The position numbers and the translations under genes were made by a program. A model generated the notes under the pieces. It was not told the DNA's origin, made no database searches, and saw only the letters and a program-made list of their open reading frames with translations. From contig NW_026732661.1 in assembly GCF_028476545.1 (NCBI RefSeq), positions 186,001 through 250,000 on the forward strand: 64,000 nucleotides of DNA, written 5' to 3'. Origin of the DNA: Physella acuta (Eukaryota > Mollusca > Gastropoda > Physidae). Every line of letters begins with the position of its first letter. The first letter of the stretch is position 1. Positions 1 through 13,200 of this stretch are shown piece after piece.

Positions 1-860
1 TAGCGATAGAACTGTACCTTACATATTACAAACTACGAACTCGTCGCTACTAGAACTTTTGAAGACAAGGTTTTTGCTGAAATTACCGTTTTTGACGTTG
101 TGGAATTTGTAAAAAAAAATTAACGAAATGACCATTTTTGACGTTATGGAATTTGTAAAAGTTTTTTTTTTTACAGAAATGACCATTTTTTGTCACGGTG
201 GCGAAAATCCGTAATTTGTCTTTTTAAAAAATGAACATGTATTAAAACCAAAAGATTAGCTTTGACCTTGAAAAACTATAATTGACCTCTACCCTCTCAG
301 AATGTGTAACACGGGACGGGTCGTGTTCGCCGAGGTCACGTGGTCAACAGCTTCCCGTTGGTCCTTTCGGAAAGAGGCCCCGAAATCACGTGACATCTAA
401 ACTGCGCATGCCCGTCACCTGTCTGTAGAACTTCCAGCACGCCAAAATCTGAACTCTTCTCAGATTTATGCCCGTACGCTCGTCTATATTTAGCTCACAC
501 GGCCCGTGTCTATAGGCCGGCGGGGAGACATTAAGAACCCCCAGGACACGCCCCTCACCCTGTCCAGATTAATCTCCGGACGTCCAAGAAAAAACTTGAT
601 GTCCTACCGAATTTTTACCAGAAACCAAAAAATATTCAGCTGCCCCCAAAACAAGACGCCATGCCCCCCCCCCACCCCCCGCCGGGCTCTGATAGGTCCA
701 TCCGATGTGACACCTGTCATAGTTGACATGTGACAGATTAGGTTTTTATATAACTAAGTAAAAATGTTACATCACCAAATATTTTATACTTGGGGTGGGG
801 GTAAAGTTAACCTCGGGAGAGGGGGGTATGTATACCAAAGCTTATGAAATCACTGCTGCC
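1..860. other. Upstream region of the polyketide synthase gene
   Basis: I see no gene here. The stretch holds A/T runs, a short GC-richer part around 300-560, and a poly-C tract near 666-680. A CACGTG-like E-box core occurs near 338 and again near 387. The short open frame at 506-733 has no recognisable protein features and overlaps the poly-C tract. The region probably contains distal promoter sequence of the gene that starts near 890. Confidence 0.4.
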
Positions 861-863
861 AGC

Positions 864-932
864 TATAAAACTGGAAGCAAACGGCGCCCAGCATCAGAAC
901 TCTAGCTTCATTCTAGCTTCACTCTTGCTGAG
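864..932 (+). promoter_or_regulatory. TATA box and untranslated leader exon of the polyketide synthase gene
   Basis: TATAAA lies at 864-869. About 27-30 bases downstream is an initiator-like TCAGAA (near 894-899), so transcription probably starts near 893. A donor-like GAG|GTAAAT follows at 932/933, and a pyrimidine-rich stretch ending in AG at 1229-1230 could be the matching acceptor. The 5' UTR would then be about 893-932 joined to 1231-1287. The TATA position and splice signals are seen; their use is inferred. Confidence 0.55.
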
Positions 933-1230
933 GTAAATACAAATTGATACAATTTTTTTTTTGTTTTGTTTTATTTTTGTTTTTTAATTAATTTTTTTTT
1001 TGTTCCGTTAAAAAAATAAAATAACCGCCCGAATATTCAACTCGATAAAAGTTATTTTAACATCAGATTTAAAAATCTAAAATAACAAACCAATCAAAAC
1101 AATCGTTATGTTTTGATACAATTTAACTGTGACAAAATATCAGAGTATCCGATCTCATAGAAAGGAGTTTTGTTAACTTACAAAAACTAAAATAATAAAA
1201 AAGATTTCCTGTCTATCGATCTATTTATAG
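933..1230. other. Probable first (5' UTR) intron of the polyketide synthase gene
   Basis: The stretch is AT-rich with T runs near 951-1000 and no coding potential. It is bounded by the donor-like site at 933 and the acceptor-like AG at 1229-1230. Nothing else is recognised in it. Confidence 0.4.
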
Positions 1231-1287
1231 CATCCGTAGAGCTGATTGGCTGACGGTGCTGCCTGTAGGGGAAGCTCTTCTATCGCC

Positions 1288-4200
1288 ATGGCGATGTACT
1301 CGGACCAGATCGCCATTGTCGGCATCGGCTGCAAGGTGCCAGGCGCCGACAACGTCGAGCAGTACTGGAAGCTTCTAGAGAACGGGGAGAACCACGTCAT
1401 CGACATCCCCAAGGAGAGATGGAACAACGACGCCTTCTACGACCCCGACCCCCACGCCATAGGGAAGTCGTACGTTCGCAGGGCGGGACTGCTGAAAGAG
1501 TGAGTATTGTTTTTATTTCTGCATCTTCCAGAAGTTTGCTTTCGCTGGCATCTTTGTTAGCGTTAAGCTCATTGCTAAGACAAGAACCGGGGTTTAGGGG
1601 TAAGGGTTAGTTCCTGTGTTGGGATAGGGCTAGTGTAACAATGTCTGAAAAGTAGCTTCGATAACCAATACAGTTCAGGAAAATATGAAAATAACGTCTT
1701 TTATATTGTAACCTCAGAGGACAGCGTGGTCTAGCGGTAGAGCGCTAGACTGCTAACCTGAAAGTCTCGAGTTCGAATCAGGGTTAAATTCTGTAGAACG
1801 GCCCTGAGTCCACCCAGCTCTGATGGGTACCTAACTCTGGGCATAGTGCTGAACCCATATGCCGACGTCATTGAAACAGATGAACTCTACTTCATCTGCC
1901 CCAAGTGTCTTGGACAGGAACATCAAAAAATTGATGATATTGTAACCTTCTTTCTCGAAAGAGACCTGCTGTGTTTGTTATTTTTGTTTTGCAGAAAATG
2001 TGTAACACTTTTTTTTTTTTTGCTCTTTATTTTCCAATTATTATTATAAGTGAACTAGGAAAACTCTCCTTTCCATTAATGTTGCTAGTCCATACGGGTA
2101 ATAAATAAGCTAGAATTAAATTTCAAAAACATCGCAAAATTTGAAAAAAACAAGAAAGAAAAGAAAACGTTAAGATTAGAATTAAAAGTTGATTTTTGTC
2201 CAACATTTAATCCAAACCTTCTTCTGTAATAAAAACACACCTGCATGAAAACGTATATATATACATATGTGTGTGTGTTTGTGTGTGTGTATGTGTAATA
2301 TAAGTCAAGCTTTGTCATGACAGCGGGAAGAAAAAAAGACAGCAAAGTCGGATTAAGCTGTCAATTTTCAATAACTTTAGTCCCTTTGTTTTCTAGTGGG
2401 GATTGCAGACTTTTTTATGTTACCGTATTATGTAATTATTTTCGTCCTGACGACGGTCAGCCGCATGCTCAAACAGCAGACGTCGCGAACGTTTATTTGG
2501 TTATTACTTATTTTTTTTACAAATTGTACAGAGGTAGTGAAACAATGTCGAGGAAATTAACAATAAATTAACGGTGGTGGAAGAATATATTTTTAAAACA
2601 TTTGTATAAACTCTGCATTAACTTAGCCCACGGTTAAGTTACCTGAATGTTGAGAACATTAACACGTAGTCTAAAAATCAGTATAGTAAAATTGTCAACA
2701 GACACAATGATTAGCTAATAGGAAATTCTGATCTTGTTGGAAGCGCAATGGTGTGCAAGTTTTCCGTCCATAAACTTACTGCTAGTCATGTAACCAATAA
2801 TTTCAAAAAAATAAAGTTTAATAAATTCATTAAAAAATCAACTATTCACCCAATTACATCAAATTGGATGTTAAAATGCGTTGTCATCGTATTTTGACCC
2901 ACGAATTTCAGAGAAATTGATCGGTCAGAAGTACTCGATGTTTTCTGGCATCGTTCCTTGTAAGTTCCGCTCATTTTCCGGTCAATTCCAGTAACCGGCA
3001 CTATTCTAATATGACATGAAACAATTTAAAAAACCTCTTTTCCTGGTAATAGTTTCACTTTTCTCGACTTATCCGACACTAGATGTAAAGAAATGTAAAC
3101 ATATTTTGTCCTGGTACTGTTACATTTTAATCTTCCGTCATTTTACCGGACCATTTTACACTTTTCTTCCTCTCTTCCGGCACTTTACCGGATCATGTTA
3201 CACTTTTCTTCCTCTCTTCCGGCACTTTACCGGATCATGTTACACTTTTCTTCCTCTCTTCCGGCACTTTACCGGATCATGTTACACTTTTCTTCCTCTC
3301 TTCCGGCACTTTACCGGATCATGTTACACTTTTCTTCCTCTCTTCCGGCACTTTACCGGATCATGTTAAACTTTTCTTCCTCTCTTCCGGCACTTTACCG
3401 GATCATGTTACACTTTTCTTCCTCTCTTCCGGCAAGTTTACGACATCAAACTTAGTCGCTACACACCAGAGATGCTCTAACCTTTTCGTCTAGACGCGGG
3501 GTCAACGTCCTCTATTTACCTGTAGCTACTTGTCTCCCATGCCCTAATTTATAGCCCAGCTACCAGGTTTAGGATAGCAGTTATAAATTACTATCCTAAA
3601 ATACAGAATGGGGTCTACAAAATTAGCGCGGCGTTCTACTCTCAGTTTCGTGAAATGAATAGTTTTAAGTTACAGGAAAATACTTGAAGAATAGAAAAAA
3701 AAATGTAGAGTATGCTAATTTTTTTGTTAGACCTCGGTTTGAATGGGAAGGGTCAGTAGCGTAGCGAGGGGGGGGGGGGGTCCCGGGCGCCGAGCTTAGG
3801 GGGCGCCAAAATGGGTTGGAAAAATAGATTGAAAGGTTGAGGGGGGTGCAAATCCAAAGTTTGAGGGGCGGGGGTGCAAATCAAAATCTCGAGGGGGGGG
3901 GGGGGTGCAAATCGAAAGTTTGAGGGGGGGGGGGGGGGGGGGTGCAAATCAAAATCACGAGGGGGGTGCAAATCGAAAGTTTGAGGGGGGGGTGCAAATC
4001 AAAATCTCGAGGGGGGGGGGGGTGCAAATCGAAACGTTTGTCCCCGGGCGCCGGGAGGGTCGCTACGCCTCTGGGAAGGGTTGATAGAACCTTATGGTGT
4101 CACTGGGTGGGTGGTCTTGATTTTTTTAGCATGTCTCAATATGGAGATGGGGGGGGGGGGTGGGGGAGGGTACAAAAATAAGCTAAACTAGTGTGACCTC

Positions 4201-7200
4201 GTTTATGAATAACCCCTTGCACCAAATATTACTCCAGTTACGTCAAATAAAAGGAAATTGTGAAGCAAAAACATAATTCTATTAACATAATCTCTGACTT
4301 CAAAACGGGGCAAAAAAAATAATTTAAAAAAAATAAAGCTCGAGATTGCTAGTGCACAGAGGTGATTTTCTATTTAATAGCGCACCAAAATGAATCTAGC
4401 GTCAAATTGTTTGGATGCCACACATACAGAGTGCAGTGTTTTAAAAATAATTCTAGAGTCTTGTCCCTTTTCATCCCACGACATCTCATCTTTATTTAAT
4501 GTTCTGCCTGTCATGTCGCCGTCACATTTCTAGTACACGGTTCGCCGCGGGAGTACCGTACTCCTACGTCTGTCGGGTCCGGCGTGGCGGTGACACAATG
4601 ACTTGATGGATGGATGGATGGATGGATGGATGGATGGATGGATGGACCCACCCCTCCCACCCACCCTCCGCCGGTCTTGTAATTTGATGGATGGATCTAC
4701 CTTGAGCAGCCTGTAACAGATTTGAGTGTAAAATGGGAGAACACTGGGGACATTTGTATAACTTTCTACACAGGGTTGGTTAAAAAAAATAGTGTTGGAG
4801 TGGCGTAGGTTAGATGGAACGCGGCGTTTCTTTCAGACATTTTTCTCTTTTCTTCGGAGGGAGGCACTTAAAAATTCAGGGGGGGGGGTTAAAGTATATA
4901 TATTTTCTATTTTGTCCGGTGGTGTACTTGCTACGATAGATAGTGCCCCGCCCCTCTATTCCCCTTGCCCCCCCTCCTTCCCGCCCCCCCCCCACCCCCG
5001 GTCGAAGAGATGCCTGAAATAAACTATGGTGGGGTGGAAGTGGGGGTAGGGGAGAACAAGCAAACAGTTGAGCAGATACACTTCTGCTTTTAATTTGTTG
5101 TAAAATACTGTATTCAGAATTTAAAGTATACACATGACAAATGGTGCTTGACTAGGAGTATGAATGGATTGATTGTGTGGTCAGCACTTTGTCCAGCAGT
5201 CTTTACTGGTGCCGACTTGAACCAGTTACCCATAAAAGGTGGGTGGAAACGAGGACGTCCAACGGACTGCTGACTGGGAACCGAACTCGAGACTTTCGCG
5301 TTAAAAAGATGTTTTTGTCGTCCCATATCTTTGTTTTATTATAGATGAAAACGTGTAGGCCTATCTGTATCTCTTTTAACCTGATATCTGATAAAATGTA
5401 CTCCGTAAGCGTCAGGAATTGTAGCTTTCTAGGAATGTAAGATACATTTAATATTTGCTTCTTTCTTTTTCTTCTTCTTCGTTCTTAATTCTAGTGTTGG
5501 AAGAGACTCCCTCAACACAACTAAGTATTACGGGTTAACTTGTAACGCAGCATTGAGGTCGTTGACTCCGATTTCAGCCTGCTTTTCTTTCAAGATTTGC
5601 TTCCCTAGCCTTTGTCCAACCAAGAACAAACTACAAGGCAGCAGTTGTTTGATTTTGGAGTTGCCTCTCCTAGACGAATTGCTGTCTCCGGCTATAGAGC
5701 CGCATCTGCCCGGCATTTCGAACTCGGGACTTTTCGGTTCTGCTTATTAGCTAACTCAGTATAGTCGCATCCTATTTTACTGTGTGCAGTTTAAAATGCG
5801 TGCAATCGCCTCCACCCCCCCCCCCCCACCCCAACCCATCTTTACTCCCTTCCAACATTCACTTTCCCTAACCCAAACATACAATCAATATCTTCAATGT
5901 TAGGGCTGTATTGTAAAACACCCATTCTATTTTTTTTAAACTACCGGCATTTAAAACTCATAAAAAAGGCTCATTCTATATTACTGTTTTTTAAAACACC
6001 ATTTGTGATTGGGTCTACTATGAACTCCCCCCTCCAGCCCCATCGCCTTCGACAACAAACTGTTCAACATCAACGACTTTGAGGCTGACCAGATGGACCC
6101 CCAACAGCGATACGTGCTGGATTGTTCCTTTATGGCCATGGAGGACGCTGGCATCACGCGTGATAAGCTGGCTGGTTCTAATACAGGGGTCTATGTGGGT
6201 AAGTGGTGAGGTGGTTGTAATAGTTTATATAATTATGTGGTTGTAACAGTCGATATTTTAGAGTTCCCGTAACAGGTGTCTCTGTGGTTATGTGGCTAGG
6301 TATCATTTATACGTAGATAATTGTGTGCTTATAACAGTGGTTCCAACTGTTTATACGATTAACCAGGGTTACTTTCAGATATTTTTCTCCGGTGAGGGGA
6401 CGACACTTAAACTTTTAAGGGGGCGGGGGGCGGCACACGTAAAAGTTCTGGGTGGGGTTCGAACGCTGGTAAAAGTAGATATTATATTCTATATAAATTA
6501 TATATTTTATCATTTCGTCCATCCCCCCCCCCCCGCCCCCGAAGAGATGCCTCATAGAAAATCTGCCAGTAAAAGCTAAGCAAATTCTACATTCAGGACC
6601 AAACTTGTTGTGTAAAACAGGTTTCCTCCCGTATTGCCGGACTTTTATTCTAGGCGGGGCGTGAGGAAGGTGTGATTGTATTTTGTCTCACCAGAAGAAT
6701 TAAACGAGAATGTGAAACTCTCCAGGTGCCATGAACGGCGACTACAGAGGTTTGTTCACAGCCAAGTCTTCCATCGTCGGCAACTACACCGTGACCGGTA
6801 TCTCTAACAGCATCATCGCCGCCCGTGTGTCCTTCGTCTTCGACCTGCGGGGACCGTCCATGACACTGGACACTGCCTGCTCTTCTGCCCTGCTGGCCAT
6901 ACACATCGGTGCCCAGGCATTGAGGACAGGTGAGTCGCTTATGTTTGACATATAGAGGCGCTCGTTCTTTTTGAAACATGCGTGTTATATCTTGTTTAGT
7001 TCTCGGATTATTGAAATACATAATTGACTCTGTAAAGTAATAGGGGCTTTCGGAGTAGACACATGGTCTTGTCTAAAACATTCAGCAATTACAGATACGT
7101 TCAACAATTTCTTTAAATTGTAGAGGTCCTCACTAAAGTTTACCAAAGTAGAATACTATTACTCATATTATTTTTTTCAGAAATTTAGATGAGAAAACAT

Positions 7201-10200
7201 GATCATTTTTAGGGGGGGGGGAGATTTTTTCATGTGTAGCCGTAAGAAAAGTACGCTGCATGAAGATCTTAAGAACGAAAAGGCAACTTCTCACTTGTAT
7301 GAAAAGATAAATTACTGCAAGTGGCCGGAATTGTCAGAGACGCCGAGTCATCATTAAAAACTACATCAGAATAGTCACCGGAATAATAAGTCACCGGAAT
7401 AATAAGTCTTCTGAAAACCGAATTATCCTAATACCGAATCGCCAAAAAAAAAAACAGATTTTTAAATCCTGGACAAGAAAAACCACAACTATCATTCAGC
7501 TACAGATAATATTTCTTTCATCACGTTTTGTTCTATCCAGGTGACTGCGACATCGCCCTGTGTGGGGGGACAAACTTCCTCATGTCCCCGGACGTCTTCG
7601 TCCACCTCAGCAAGGCCCACATGGTCTCCCCCACTGGACAGTGTTTCGCCTTCTCAGACAGTGCTGACGGCTACACCAGAGGGGAAGGGTGCGGCATGGT
7701 CATCCTCAAACGTTTAAAAGACGTAAGTCAATGGTCTTTGTCTAACTTTTAAAAGACGTAAGTCGATGGTCTTTGTCTAACTTTTAAAAGACGTAAGTCG
7801 ATGGTCTTTGTCTAACTTTTAAAAGACGTGTCGATGGTCTTTGTCTAACTTTTAAAAGACGTAAGTCGATGGTCTTTGTCTAACTTTTAAAAGACGTAAG
7901 TCGATGGTCTTTGTCTAACTTTTAAAAGACTTAAGTTGATGGTCTTTGTCTAACTTTTAAAAGACGTAAGTCGATGGTCTTTGTCTAACTTTTAAAAGAC
8001 GTGTCGATGGTCTTTGTCTAACTTTTAAAAGACGTAAGTTGATGGTCTTTGTCTAACTTTTAAAAGACGTAAGTCGATGGTCTTTGTCTAACTTTTAAAA
8101 GACGTAAGTTGATGGTCTTTGTCTAAATTTTAAAAGACGTAAGTTGATGGTCTTTGTCTAACTTTTAAAAGACGTAAGTTGATGGTCTTTGTCTAACTTT
8201 TAAAAGACGTAAGTTGATGGTCTTTGTCTAACTTTTAAAAGACAAACGTCCAAGACACCAGGACTTTAAAAAATTCAACCCATGATCATTTAGAAAACTA
8301 AAAGTTTTAAAAATATAACAAAAATAAAATGATCGTTCAGTCAGAAACACAATCACGTGACTCATGTTGTGTTCCATGCTCAGGCTCTGAGGGACGGGGA
8401 TCGCGTCTGGGCAACCATCGACACGGGGTCCAACCAAGATGGCCACAGCGTGACGCCAATCTCAGCGCCCTCTGGCGACCAGCAGATCAAGTTGTTAGAC
8501 CACGTGTACAAGATAGCCGGTGTTGACATCAATAAGATTGACTACATAGAGGCTCACGGTAAGTTTCGAACTGATCACAAACATTTTCGAGCGAGTTCGA
8601 GTCCGCTCTAAGTTAGACCAAATACCACGATTCTTTAAAGTGCTCTGGTACTGATTTAGGCGGAAGGTTATTTTTCGAGTTCGAATCCGGGTCCAAGCCA
8701 GTAGAACGTCACTGAGTCCACTAAGCTCTTATGGGTACCTGACACATGTTAAGGAGAGCCATGGCGGTTGGGCAACGTGCTGATCACACCTTCCCTTTAT
8801 ATGCCGAGGTCAAGCAACATATGAACTTTACTTCATATGCCCAATGGATTGCTAGGATTTAAAGAGGATTATTATGTACACTTACCACGATATTATATTT
8901 TGCGGCTACTGTTAGCCAACAATCCAATTTATTTTTCATCACTTTAATTCGGCTTACGGTAAATATAATGTAGTCAATACAATGGCATGCCTTTTTAATA
9001 CATACGAGATTGTAACTAATCACCGGAATAAGTAATGGAACATACTAGAGTGAGGAACAGTAACTGTCGATTCATTCTCCTTCTACTTAAATCATTAAAT
9101 ATGTTATTGTATTAACAATGACTTGAGGTAAAAAAAAAACTTATTTCAGGTACTGGAACATCCGCTGGTGATCCAGTAGAAGCAAACGCCTTAGGTAAAT
9201 TTTTCCAGGAGAAAGGGGCCGTCCGCCATCGCTACATCGGGTCAGTGAAGACAAATCTAGGTCACCTGGAGTCGGCCGCAGGTACCGCTGGCCTCATCAA
9301 GGTCCTGCTGATGATGAAACACTCCAAGATCGTCCCCTCCCTGTTTTTTGACAAGCCCAACCCCCGGATCAACTTCCCCGACATGAACCTCAGCGTCCCC
9401 ACCCAGGTCATCGACTGGCCGGCGCAGAACAAAGTCGCGTGCGTCAACTCGTTCGGGTTTGGAGGCACGAACTGCCACGCTGTGGTGCAGGCCTACGAGG
9501 ATCACATGTCCAGACAGAACAGTATGGTGGAGGGTCAGAACATCCCCTGTGTCGTCTGCTTCTCCGCCAAGCACGAGAAATCTCTGAAAGGAAGTATCGA
9601 AGACTTCGTCAATCATCCAGAGGTGAGTACCTTTGACGTGCATGACGTGTCGTACACGTCGTCGGTCCGACGCGACCACTACAACGTCAGGTACGCGACG
9701 GTTGTTGAGGACATGTCTGAGCTGCTGGCACGCTTGAATGATTATTTAAGCAAAGGTGCGAAAGGGTCAAACGCTGTCAGACGCGCGCGTGTGGTGTACG
9801 TCTTTGGTGGGATGGGCACGACGTGGAAGGGGATGTGCAAGGAACTCATGAACATGAGCAATGAGTTCCGGAACGCCATCTTAGAGATTGACCAATATTT
9901 ATCGAAATACGTCACGTGGTCGGTCGCCAGCCGTTTTGAAAAAGAAGCTGACATGGACGACCCGGAGTTTTCTCCCATCGCAATCTTCGCCTGCCAGATT
10001 GGTCTGGCCAAGCTGTGGTCAAGTCTTGGCGTGACGCCGGCCTGCGTGGTTGGTCAGTCAGTCGGTGAAGTGGCCGCTGCTTACTTTGCTGGAATACTGA
10101 CCATGGAAGACGCGGTGAAGGTCATCTACTACCGCACGAGCCTGATGGCTTCGGTGATTGGAGGAAAAATGTTCGTCGTGAGAAACATGCCGGTCGATAA

Positions 10201-13200
10201 GGTCAAGGACGTGGTGGGCGGGTTTTCCGGCCTGGCCAACGTGTCGCTGGAGTACAGCCCCATATCCTGCGCCGTCAGCGGTAATTCGGACATCGTCATG
10301 CGCATCAAACAGGAGCTGCAGAACAAAGCGAGGAACCTGAACATCCAGATACAGCTGGTTGACCTGCAGGTGCCCGTCGCCTACCACAGTCACCATGTCG
10401 ATGGATGCAAAGCCGGGCTGAGAGAGGCGCTCGCGGGTCTGGCACCCAAAGCTCCAGAGATAGACATGTTCTCAAGCGTGACCGGAGAACTTGCGACAGC
10501 TTCGTTGGGTCCTGACTACTGGGTCAGCAACATGCGGGAGCCTGTCCGGTTCTTCGACGCGGTGCAGAAGACTTTCACCAAGGGCTACAAGAACGTGTAC
10601 ATCGAGATCGGACCGAAACCAGTCATGCGTGCCCACGCCAATGACATCTTCCCCAAGGATGACGTCATGCCTGTCGTCTCCATGTCCAAACCGCCCGAAT
10701 GGAAAATCTTCCTGCAGGCGCTGGTCAGCGTGTACGAGCTCGGCTGCAAGGTGGACTGGGACAACCTCCCACACGAGGGCAAGATCGTCACGCCCATCCC
10801 CAGGTACAGCTTCAACCCCAGACGTAACCTCCAGCTGTGCGAGTCCGCGCACATGATCCTTGCCGGCGTCCACTACATGAGGAAAGAGCACCCGTTCTTG
10901 AACAAAGTGGACACAACCAACGACTGGAAAGCCATGGTGACTCAGCTGACCTTCCCGTCAGTCTACGACCATATTGTCTCTGGAATGCTGATCATCCCCG
11001 GGGCGTTTTATGCCGAGACTGGATTCGCCGTGGCCATGCACACCAGCGAGATGAACGCCCCCATGTACACGGTGGGGGTCAGGTTTGAGCAGCCGTGTTC
11101 CTTCACCAGGGAGGGCGCCGTGGAGCTGGATCTCGTGCTGAACAAAGCGACACCTCGCGGCTACGGGGCTGAAAAGTACGACAGCTACAACATCGCAGTG
11201 GTGAAGGGCAACAAGACCTTCGCGAACATTCACCTGCAGGCCCACAACATGAGAGGTCAGCCATCGACCATTAACATACGTCACATTCAAGGCCGCTGTC
11301 CGCAGATTGTTGAGAGGGACGAGATCTACGGAACTCTCAAGAGCTTCGGCTTCACGTACGGCCCTGCGTACGCACTGCTGATGTACGCCCAGAGAAGTTC
11401 ACAAGAATGTCTGGCAAAGATTTTCGTACCCAAACAACTGTTCATTGAAATAGCTGGCACCACCATTCACCCTTCAATTCTAGATGGGATGATCCAAACT
11501 TCCGTTATTTTGATGGATGGCGTTGATGACGCGCGGGATCTTCTGCCTCGATCTATCGGCAAGTTAACCTCCTACCGACCAACAGAAAACGAGATGTACA
11601 TTTACACCACGCTGAAGAGCTCCGATAGAAAACTAACCCTGTATGACATCAAGCTCACGACTCTTTACGGGGAGGTAATCGCTGATCTGGAGGACCTGGC
11701 TATCAAGTCATTGACCGACAAATCTGGAGGCGTGGAAAACACGTACAAGTGCATATGGAAGCCCACCGAAACCAAATACCCAAATCACGAAACCAAGAAG
11801 CCAAACGTGCTGTTTATCACCGACTCCATCCCAGAGAACACGCCTTCCTCCATGCTGAAAAAATGCATTCAGTACGACGTCTTGGACGAGCCCGGAGAAA
11901 CCGTGGCCAAAGATATGGACCTGATGTTGAAAAACAAAATGTCGGAGTATGAGTTCATTGTAATCATGAACAACACAACAATCTCAGAATCTGAAGACGC
12001 TTTCAGCATCCAGACTAAGACTCTAAATCTCTGCATGATGCTGAAAAACATTTATACATTTGCTGTTGAGAAAAACCTAACACTTCCTATTTATTTATTC
12101 ACCAAAAGAGCATTTCCTTTTGAGAACGGCCCTCCGGAAGTTGAAAATATTAACCCTATAATGACTGCGCTATGGGGTATGACAAGATGCGCCTTGAAAG
12201 AACAAGTCTACACCGACCTGGTCACGATTGACCTCCACGTTTCTGAAGAAACGATAACATTGCCCTATCTGTCTTCGGTGGCTGAGATTATAAACAGCGA
12301 CAGCATTCTGAAGAACTACCCGGAGTGGATGGTGACAGCCGACTGCATGTTCGTCAACCAGTTCGTCCAGGTCGACTCGGAGACCCCGGTCCCCACGTTC
12401 AGACACAACTTCGCGGACAAGTCCCAGAACGTCATCCTCTTGAGCAAGGAGCCGATGGTGTTGACAGACACCTTCCCGGTGTACCACGAAACACAGGTCA
12501 AAGATGAGACTCAGCCTCATGTCCAGATGGACGTCTCAGCCACGGCGTTTCAAAATCCGCTTCTCTTCAACATGAAGATGTTGTACAGCGTCATGGAAAA
12601 ACGCCGAACTCTCAAAGGAAACGGGTACCCGCTGTTTGCCCTAGAGAACATAGGCCCAGTCCAAGGAGACGCCGTCTGTAAGAGACAGAGGAGGTACAAC
12701 ATACCCGCTATTTCATGTTACCCAGCCCCCATTGGGTCTAAAATCAAAGTACCGATTGACGCCACAATTCCAGCTGATTTGATTGCAGATTACGTCCCCG
12801 GGGATCTCACACGATTGGTTCTACTGTGGTCTCTACACGAGCTGGTCACTACCAGAAACGCCACCATTTTAGCCTCCTCCGCCACGGCGAAATACGGGGA
12901 AATTCTTATGTGTTTGCTGTTAAGTCGGAGAAAGCCAAAACCGTTAAACGTGAACCTAGTCGTGGTCGAGGAGTTGAACAACATCGAGACGTTGAACGAG
13001 ACGATCGTATCGCTGGTCCTGATGGATGAGAATATCGTCCCCATCATGGCTAGACGCTGGCTGCAGCCAAAGTACTACATCAGCGTCTCCTCCCTGCTGG
13101 AGCCGGTAGCCAGAGCTCCCATTTCCTTCTTCCTCCCCACTGTCGAGATCAAGCTGCTAGACACGGCCACAGTCTTCCACCCCCACAACGTCACCACGCT

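Larger units (their letters stand above)
1500..6037 (+). other. Large repeat-filled intron of the polyketide synthase gene
   Basis: The 4.5-kb intron between coding exons 1 and 2 has donor GTGAGT at 1500 and acceptor CCTCCAG ending at 6037. It holds SINEs, a (TG)n run near 2265-2300, a 42-bp tandem array, a poly-G MITE with exact target duplications, a (GATG)n array at about 4600-4645 and a further MITE. The open frames inside it come from these repeats. No other gene is seen. Confidence 0.8.

Noticed and set aside
1717-1790. tRNA gene suggested by A- and B-box sequences
   Set aside because: The sequence continues into a body repeated at many places in the window, and the head does not make a full cloverleaf. 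It is a SINE, as are the similar heads at 24.4, 33.4 and 23.1 kb.
3133-3440. CRISPR-like array or repetitive protein gene
   Set aside because: The units are contiguous without variable spacers, and the open frames exist because the 42-bp unit is a multiple of three.
7712-8245. CRISPR-like array
   Set aside because: Head-to-tail 35-bp units without spacers, starting at an exon border in an animal gene.
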